Of a DNA stretch of 64,000 bases, positions 60,043-64,000 are shown piece by piece; positions within the stretch are counted from its first letter, which is position 1, and each line of letters opens with the position of its first letter. The notes below the pieces were generated by a model that made no database searches, had not been told where the DNA came from, and was given only the letters and a program-made list of their open reading frames with translations. This DNA is from Nonomuraea turcica. GTDB lineage: Bacteria > Actinomycetota > Actinomycetes > Streptosporangiales > Streptosporangiaceae. The stretch spans positions 38,918 through 102,917 of the forward strand of contig NZ_JAUZQF010000032.1 of assembly GCF_030718205.1 (NCBI RefSeq). The letters are read 5' to 3'. A program made the translations under genes and the position numbers.

Positions 60043-60074
60043 GAGGCGCGCATCCCACCAGGGGTGCGCGCCTC
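60043..60074 (+). terminator. Rho-independent terminator after DEAD-box helicase
   Basis: GAGGCGCGCA (60043-60052) pairs with TGCGCGCCTC (60065-60074), continued by TCCC/GGGG around the loop ACCA, for a 14-bp stem. CGCGATTTTA follows. This is the clearest intrinsic terminator in the window. It also faces the convergent dioxygenase gene. Confidence 0.85.
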
Positions 60075-60111
60075 CGCGATTTTATGGGGAGAGCAAGCCC
60101 ATGCGGCGGGT

Positions 60112-60885
60112 TCAGCTGCCGTCCCTGTCGGAGTCGACGGAAAGGATGATGGCGCCCCAGTAGCCGTCGCCGTCTTCGACAACCGTCAGCTGCAGCCGAT
60201 GATCGTAATAGAAATCACCGGTGTTGTACGTGTCCCGCCCTATGTGCTGGGCGTACGGGGCCTGGGACAGAACCTTCCAGTTGAGCGTCTCCTCGAACAT
60301 CAGCTGCGTGGTCAGCATGCGCGAGCCGCCGATGAGCACCATGGCATGGATGTGCACCGTGCGCCCCGGATACCATCCCGGCCAGATCGTCGTGAACTCC
60401 ACGACGCCCTCGCCGTCCGTGACTTGCGCGCCGCGCAGGTAGCGCTTGTCGTCGGTAGGGGTCATGTCGGGCCAAGCCCTGTCTCGGGTGATCTGGCGCG
60501 ACTCAACGTGCTCGATCATGGACCCCCGCTCGCCTCCCGAGTAGAGCCCGGAGGCGTCGCACTGCCAGATATCCACCACCGAGCCCGGCAGCGGCTGGCA
60601 CGTTTCGCTGTCTTGCACCTTGATGGCCAGGCGCAGGCGTACACCGGGCTTGTTGTCGCGGATGTCGCTGCGGATCATGTCTGCGTCGAGGTAGAAGGGC
60701 CCTTTGGACCTGGCAGGCGTGACCGTGCAGGTGCTGGCCTGGGAGAAGAGGTCGCTGTAGTCCGTGGCCGCCGTGGCGCCGGCGCTGCGGGCGGTCAGGA
60801 GGCCGCCGAGCCCGAGCGAGCCGATGCCGATGTTGGTGATCAGCCGCCGCCGGCTGACGTGCAGCCCTTCATGATCGTGTCTCAC
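60112..60885 (-). CDS. Tat-exported intradiol ring-cleavage dioxygenase-like protein
   Basis: 257 residues, GTG start. The N-terminus has the twin-arginine motif SRRRLITN and a hydrophobic stretch (IGIGSLGLGGLLTARSAGA), so it is exported folded. The catalytic barrel holds the iron ligands of intradiol dioxygenases: Tyr in WQCDASGLYSG, Tyr in DDKRYLRG, and the His pair in GRTVHIHAM. The Pro-Gly turns and GPFYLDADMIRSDI start fit the family. Intracellular relatives open catechol rings; exported ones in actinomycetes are thought to act on lignin- or plant-derived phenolics. No uptake genes are adjacent. Confidence 0.87.
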   Translation of the reverse strand: MRHDHEGLHVSRRRLITNIGIGSLGLGGLLTARSAGATAATDYSDLFSQASTCTVTPARSKGPFYLDADMIRSDIRDNKPGVRLRLAIKVQDSETCQPLPGSVVDIWQCDASGLYSGGERGSMIEHVESRQITRDRAWPDMTPTDDKRYLRGAQVTDGEGVVEFTTIWPGWYPGRTVHIHAMVLIGGSRMLTTQLMFEETLNWKVLSQAPYAQHIGRDTYNTGDFYYDHRLQLTVVEDGDGYWGAIILSVDSDRDGS

Positions 60886-61079
60886 TGGGATCGTTCTCCG
60901 GCAGATGAGGAGGAGCCCCCGATGTCTCCTCCGCTCCAGCCGAACCTCTCATGAGATGTAGGGATTTCGCGGGAGGCACGACGCGATCAGCTGAAAAGCA
61001 GATCGATAGCCGTCTCGGTGATAGGGAACTGCAGCGTGACGTGCGGCGGCACCGCACCGGAGGCGGGTGGGGGATTGGA

Positions 61080-61112
61080 CGAGCCCTCGTGGACACCGCC
61101 TACGAGGGCTCG
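61080..61112 (-). terminator. 11-bp hairpin terminator after subtilase
   Basis: CGAGCCCTCGT (61080-61090) pairs perfectly with ACGAGGGCTCG (61102-61112), 17 bases past the minus-strand subtilase stop. No T-run follows in that direction. The rest of 60886-61079 holds nothing recognisable. Confidence 0.65.
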
Positions 61113-61128
61113 CTTTCCCGTGTGCCGC

Positions 61129-62352
61129 TCAGAGCGTGGCGACGTTCAGCAGCGGCTCCTGCACACCGTCAGGGTCGCCGTCCGGCCATGTCCAGTTCAG
61201 CGTGCCCGCGTCCTGCAGGACTGACTTCACCTGGGCAGGCGAGGCGGCCGGGTTCGTGACCTTGTAGAGCGCGGCGCCTCCTGCCACGTGAGGGCTGGCC
61301 ATTGAGGTGCCGGAGATCGTGGCGTACAGTCCCCCCTTCCAGGTGGACAGGATGCACGTGCCGGGGGCGATGAGGTCGATATCGGCGCCGAAGTTGGAGA
61401 AGTCGGCAATCGTGTCGTCGACGTCGGGCCGGCAGGTGCGCTTGCCGCTGCCGCCGGGGAAGCCGTTGAAGTCCGCGAGCGCGCTGACGGTGATGACCTC
61501 GTCGTACGCGGCCGGGATCTCATTCGCGGCGTCGTCGTGTTCGTTACCCGCGGAGACCACGTACGTGACCCCGGCTGCGACAGAGGCGCAGATCGCCTGA
61601 TGCATGGCGTCCCCGTTGACTGTGCCGCAGGCGCCGTCGTCGGTTCCGAAGCCGCCGAGACTCATGTTCGCGACCTCTATCTGATCGGCGTTCGCGGTTA
61701 CGAAGTCAATGCCGCAGATGATCTGGGAGAAAAAGCCGAAGCCGCTGTTGTTGAGCACTCGGACCGGCCAGATCCGGGCGCCGGGTGCCACCCCGACGAC
61801 GCCGTGGAGGTTGTCCTTCGCGGCGGCCGTGCCGGCGACGTGAGTGCCGTGGCCGTTGCCGTCGTCTGCGCTGGTGCCGTCGGAGCAGTTCCTCGCGCCG
61901 CCGACGTTGACGTTCAGATCGGGGTGGTCCAAGTCGACGCCCGTGTCGAGGACCGCCACGTCGACGTCCATCGGCTCGTCCACGCCGTTGATCCTCGCGG
62001 TCGGGCTGGTTTCAGCGTCGACCCGGTTGATCCCGGTGGGGAATTTCTGTCCGCTGATCTTCGCCACGCCGTCCGGTTGCACCCACCGCACGCGATCGTC
62101 GGCTGCCACGGCCGCCGCCTGTGACTTGGTCATCCGCGCGGCGTAACCCGTGAGGGCATGGCTGTACACGTGTCCGACGGACGTGGCATGCGCTTGGGTG
62201 TGGTCGCTGGCGACGGTCTGCGCGTTCTGGTTGCCATCTAGTACGACGATGTAATCGCCGACCGGATCGGATTTCGTGGCGGCTGATACGGGCGGGGCAT
62301 TCGTGAGAACGGGACAGCTGGCGAACAGGACAGCGAGGAGTGCATTACGCAC
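61129..62352 (-). CDS. Secreted subtilisin-like serine protease (S8)
   Basis: 407 residues, GTG start with GGAGGG upstream. Signal peptide (LLAVLFASCPVLTNAPPVSAA), then an I9-type inhibitor prodomain (about 32-95, with DYIVVLDGNQN and VRWVQPDGV), then the catalytic domain with Asp in DTGVDLDHPDL, His in GNGHGTHVAGT and Ser in GTSMASPHVAGG. The oxyanion Asn is in SAGNEHDD. No P-domain or PPC domain follows. A typical exported broad-specificity protease of the thermitase/aqualysin branch. Confidence 0.93.
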   Translation of the reverse strand: MRNALLAVLFASCPVLTNAPPVSAATKSDPVGDYIVVLDGNQNAQTVASDHTQAHATSVGHVYSHALTGYAARMTKSQAAAVAADDRVRWVQPDGVAKISGQKFPTGINRVDAETSPTARINGVDEPMDVDVAVLDTGVDLDHPDLNVNVGGARNCSDGTSADDGNGHGTHVAGTAAAKDNLHGVVGVAPGARIWPVRVLNNSGFGFFSQIICGIDFVTANADQIEVANMSLGGFGTDDGACGTVNGDAMHQAICASVAAGVTYVVSAGNEHDDAANEIPAAYDEVITVSALADFNGFPGGSGKRTCRPDVDDTIADFSNFGADIDLIAPGTCILSTWKGGLYATISGTSMASPHVAGGAALYKVTNPAASPAQVKSVLQDAGTLNWTWPDGDPDGVQEPLLNVATL

Positions 62353-62677
62353 GGTGGTTCCCTCCGCTCCGGAAGTGGATCATCGCCATGCCGGCCGTCA
62401 ACACGTATTTCTCCAGGTCATGGCGCTGCTGTTCTAACAGAGGAGGGCCGTCCCGCCGTGCAGACGCGCCCATGGTGGACTTCTGAGACGATGGCTTTGG
62501 CCGTTTATAGAACGGCGAGGTGCAATCAGGGCTGCTTGTCAGCCGCGTCCCTTAGCTAATCGTTGATCCAAGGCACGCGAAGGGCTAAAAGCGCAGCGGT
62601 TCCCGCCGATCTGCAACCTTTTCCGCCTTATGAGCGCCGCGCCCGACCTCATAGCGTATGCTCCGCAATCTCCTTTC
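62353..62677. other. 325-bp gap without a gene
   Basis: Between the subtilase start and the end of the ATP-binding protein gene, both on the minus strand. The part next to the subtilase probably holds its promoter. I found no open frame with coding character, no clear hairpin pair and no repeat. Confidence 0.5.
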
Positions 62678-63106
62678 CTAACCCCGCGGTAGCAGTGCCC
62701 ACACGGCTCGTTCCCCCGCCTGCGTCCGGTCGGTGCCCCAGCAGCCGCAGGTCAGCGCGTCCACGATCCACAGGCCCCGACCCCGCGACTCATCCGGCCC
62801 CGGCATGCGCGGCAGCGGGACGCATGTCGACAGGCCAGGATCTACCACAGTCAACCGCCAGTAGCGCCGTTCCCCTTCGTCCGTCGGCCGGAGCGTCATC
62901 CGCACCCAAGCGTCAGCACCGTGGACCAGCGCGTTGGTCACGAGCTCGGATGCGATGAGCTGAAGGTCGGCCAGCGCCGGGTGATCGCCCACCCATTTCC
63001 GAAGCTCTCGACGGGCCATCCCGGGAAGTAGGGCACCGTCGCCGATCTCGCCGGTAAGCCATTCTTTGATGCCTGCGTATGGCTGATGTATTACGTCTAC
63101 CTGCAT
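62678..63106 (-). CDS. Anti-sigma-factor-type ATP-binding protein (RsbW/HATPase)
   Basis: 142 residues from the ATG at 63106 after CGAGGTG. The GHKL-type fold is marked by LQLIASELVTNALVHG (N box), VVDPGLSTC (G1-like) and SRGRGLWIVDAL (G2). Such short proteins are related to RsbW/SpoIIAB anti-sigma kinases. In actinomycetes they often lie beside XRE-DUF5753 regulators and DUF397 proteins; the regulator is here divergent at 63267. The partner is unknown. Confidence 0.87.
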   Translation of the reverse strand: MQVDVIHQPYAGIKEWLTGEIGDGALLPGMARRELRKWVGDHPALADLQLIASELVTNALVHGADAWVRMTLRPTDEGERRYWRLTVVDPGLSTCVPLPRMPGPDESRGRGLWIVDALTCGCWGTDRTQAGERAVWALLPRG

Positions 63107-63210
63107 GGTCACCTCGGGGGCGTACATTTTCCTCTGGATCTGTGTGACTACAGGCCCAAGCATGACCCTTCACCTGGGGAATGTCGCCAGAAAGGCCCAT
63201 CCAAAATCTT

Positions 63211-63232
63211 CACAACATGTGATTCACTTGTG
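63211..63232. promoter_or_regulatory. Paired inverted repeats between ATPase and XRE regulator
   Basis: CACA-ACA-TGTG (63211-63221) and CAC-TT-GTG (63225-63232) lie in the 160-base divergent region. They could be operator half-sites for the neighbouring XRE protein. Only weak support. Confidence 0.3.
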
Positions 63233-63266
63233 TGTACGGACGTAGGGCAATGCTGGAAGGTGCGAA

Positions 63267-63890
63267 ATGGAGGAAGACGGGAATAGCATCGGCAAATCCG
63301 CCAGCGATGAATATCGGCGACGAATGCGCAAATATCGGACGGCGACCGGTCTCACCCATGCACGCTTGGCGCCGCTGATTCCCTGCAGTGAAAGCCTCGT
63401 GGGCGCCGTGGAGCGCGGCACCAGGCCACCCACGGAGCCTTTCACCCGAGGGCTAGAAAAGGTGCTCGGGTTGGATGGGGAGCTGCTTGAGCTGCTGCCG
63501 GCAATCCGGGATGTTAGCCCCAAGTGGTTCCGCAGATGGCCGGCTATTGAGGCGGCAGCGAAGAGCATTCGCATCTACCAGCTGGCGCTGGTCCCTGGCC
63601 TTCTCCAGACGCCCGCCTACGCTCGTGCTGTCTTCGAAGGAGAACCGGGAGCCATCCCCGGCGAGGTAGAGAAGGCCGTCAATGCTCGGCTCCAACGTCA
63701 GGCCATCCTGTCTCGGGCCAACCCGCCGAGCATCTCCGTGATCCTTGATGAGAGCGTCCTCCTCCGCCAGATCGGCGGACCGGAGGTGATGAAGGAACAG
63801 GTCAACTATCTGCTAGACATGATGACCCGCCCACACGTTACCGTGCGGGTTGTCCCCCTTTCGTCGTGCAGCACTGTCAATGGCCTTTGA
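63267..63890 (+). pseudogene. Truncated XRE-DUF5753 regulator, C-terminus replaced by IS-like sequence
   Basis: 207 residues, ATG start. The N-terminal HTH (YRRRMRKYRTATGLTHARLAPLIPCSESLVGAVERGTR) and most of the DUF5753 domain (IRIYQLALVPGLLQTPAYARAV, ISVILDESVLLRQIGGPEVMKEQVNYLL, THVTVRVVP-like PHVTVRVVPLS) are intact. Family members are about 280 residues and continue past the VRVVP strand, but here the frame ends in CSTVNGL. The change of sequence coincides with TGTCAATGG at 63875, the likely tip of an insertion element. It normally pairs with a DUF397 protein, which would be beyond the element. The residual protein may still bind DNA. Confidence 0.72.
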
Positions 63891-64000
63891 GCTCTCCCCG
63901 CTGGCGGCCAGATAGTTCACACGCTGGTGGCCATGAGGGTGTCCCCAACGGCGGCCAGATATCTCCCCGCCGTTGATGGATGCGTGGGTCAGGTGAAGGG
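63875..64000. mobile_element. Probable terminal region of an IS21-family-like insertion element, cut by the window
   Basis: From 63875 (TGTCAATGG) the sequence has no similarity to the interrupted gene and holds three spaced copies of a 12-base motif: GGCGGCCAGATA (63903-63914), GGTGGCCATGAG (63926-63937) and GGCGGCCAGATA (63950-63961), 23-24 bases apart, each preceded by a CCCC- or CACG-type stretch. Spaced terminal repeats beginning with TG are typical of IS21-family ends, where the transposase IstA binds. The transposase genes would lie to the right of the window. Confidence 0.55.

Overview
The window is chromosomal DNA from a high-GC Gram-positive actinomycete, most likely a member of the Streptosporangiales (Nonomuraea-like). 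The basis is the very high GC, frequent GTG starts, Pro/Ala/Gly-rich linkers, the 55-residue DUF3117 protein, DUF3107, a Ku/LigD end-joining pair, a twin-arginine exported enzyme, an XRE-DUF5753 regulator beside an ATP-binding protein, and gene order shared with mycobacteria. The genus is inferred from style only. I saw no rRNA, tRNA or CRISPR array.

Layout. 1-6.1 kb: the end of a DUF6113 membrane protein, a flavin reductase, a Thr/Pro-repeat secreted protein, a small HExxH membrane protein, a polytopic membrane protein and a membrane-anchored penicillin-acylase-type amidase. 6.1-13.8 kb, all on the minus strand: a cassette of two paralogous proteins of unknown function flanking a UvrD-type helicase with a RelE/ParE-like N-terminus, followed by a cysteinyl-tRNA synthetase gene. 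This is the best candidate for an undescribed system. 13.9-16.1 kb: a methyltransferase, an orphan substrate-binding lipoprotein and a stand-alone SH3-like protein. 16.2-24.2 kb: fdxA, dapC, dapD, dapE (succinylase branch of lysine/diaminopimelate synthesis), two LOG-family proteins, a DivIVA-like protein and tag. 24.2-28 kb: a polysaccharide lyase, enoyl-CoA hydratase and PaaX regulator. 28.1-39.1 kb: DUF3117, pepA, an O-methyltransferase, an ECF sigma factor, its zinc anti-sigma factor, an HtrA protease, tatB, an MgtE-N/CBS protein, DUF1003, MarR and mrp. From memory, the fdxA-dapC-dapD-dapE-LOG-tag-DUF3117 and methyltransferase-sigE-rseA-htrA-tatB-mrp orders mirror the Rv1177-Rv1233c stretch of Mycobacterium tuberculosis.

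39.2-52.4 kb is more variable: a CitE-like lyase, membrane and secreted proteins, a CPBP protease, a 1193-residue membrane protein with about 45 pentapeptide-like repeats and an Asp-box propeller, NUDIX, DUF6758, a metallo-beta-lactamase-fold protein without its metal ligands, a RecB-type nuclease with a short overlapping leader ORF, an MFS transporter, a DUF2236 oxygenase and an alpha/beta hydrolase. 52.6-60 kb holds end joining (ku, and LigD split into ligase and polymerase proteins), TetR-DUF3107-ferritin-like (resembling Rv3208-Rv3210c) and a DEAD-box helicase with a structured leader. 60-64 kb has an exported intradiol dioxygenase, a secreted subtilase, an anti-sigma-type ATPase and an XRE-DUF5753 regulator cut by what looks like an IS21-type element end at the right edge.

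Regulation. Four upstream regions (sigma factor, htrA, the 1193-residue protein, the DEAD-box helicase) carry GGAAC-N18/19-GT(T/A) motifs typical of ECF promoters, suggesting one envelope/stress regulon. The sigma-factor promoter also has a perfect palindrome in its spacer.
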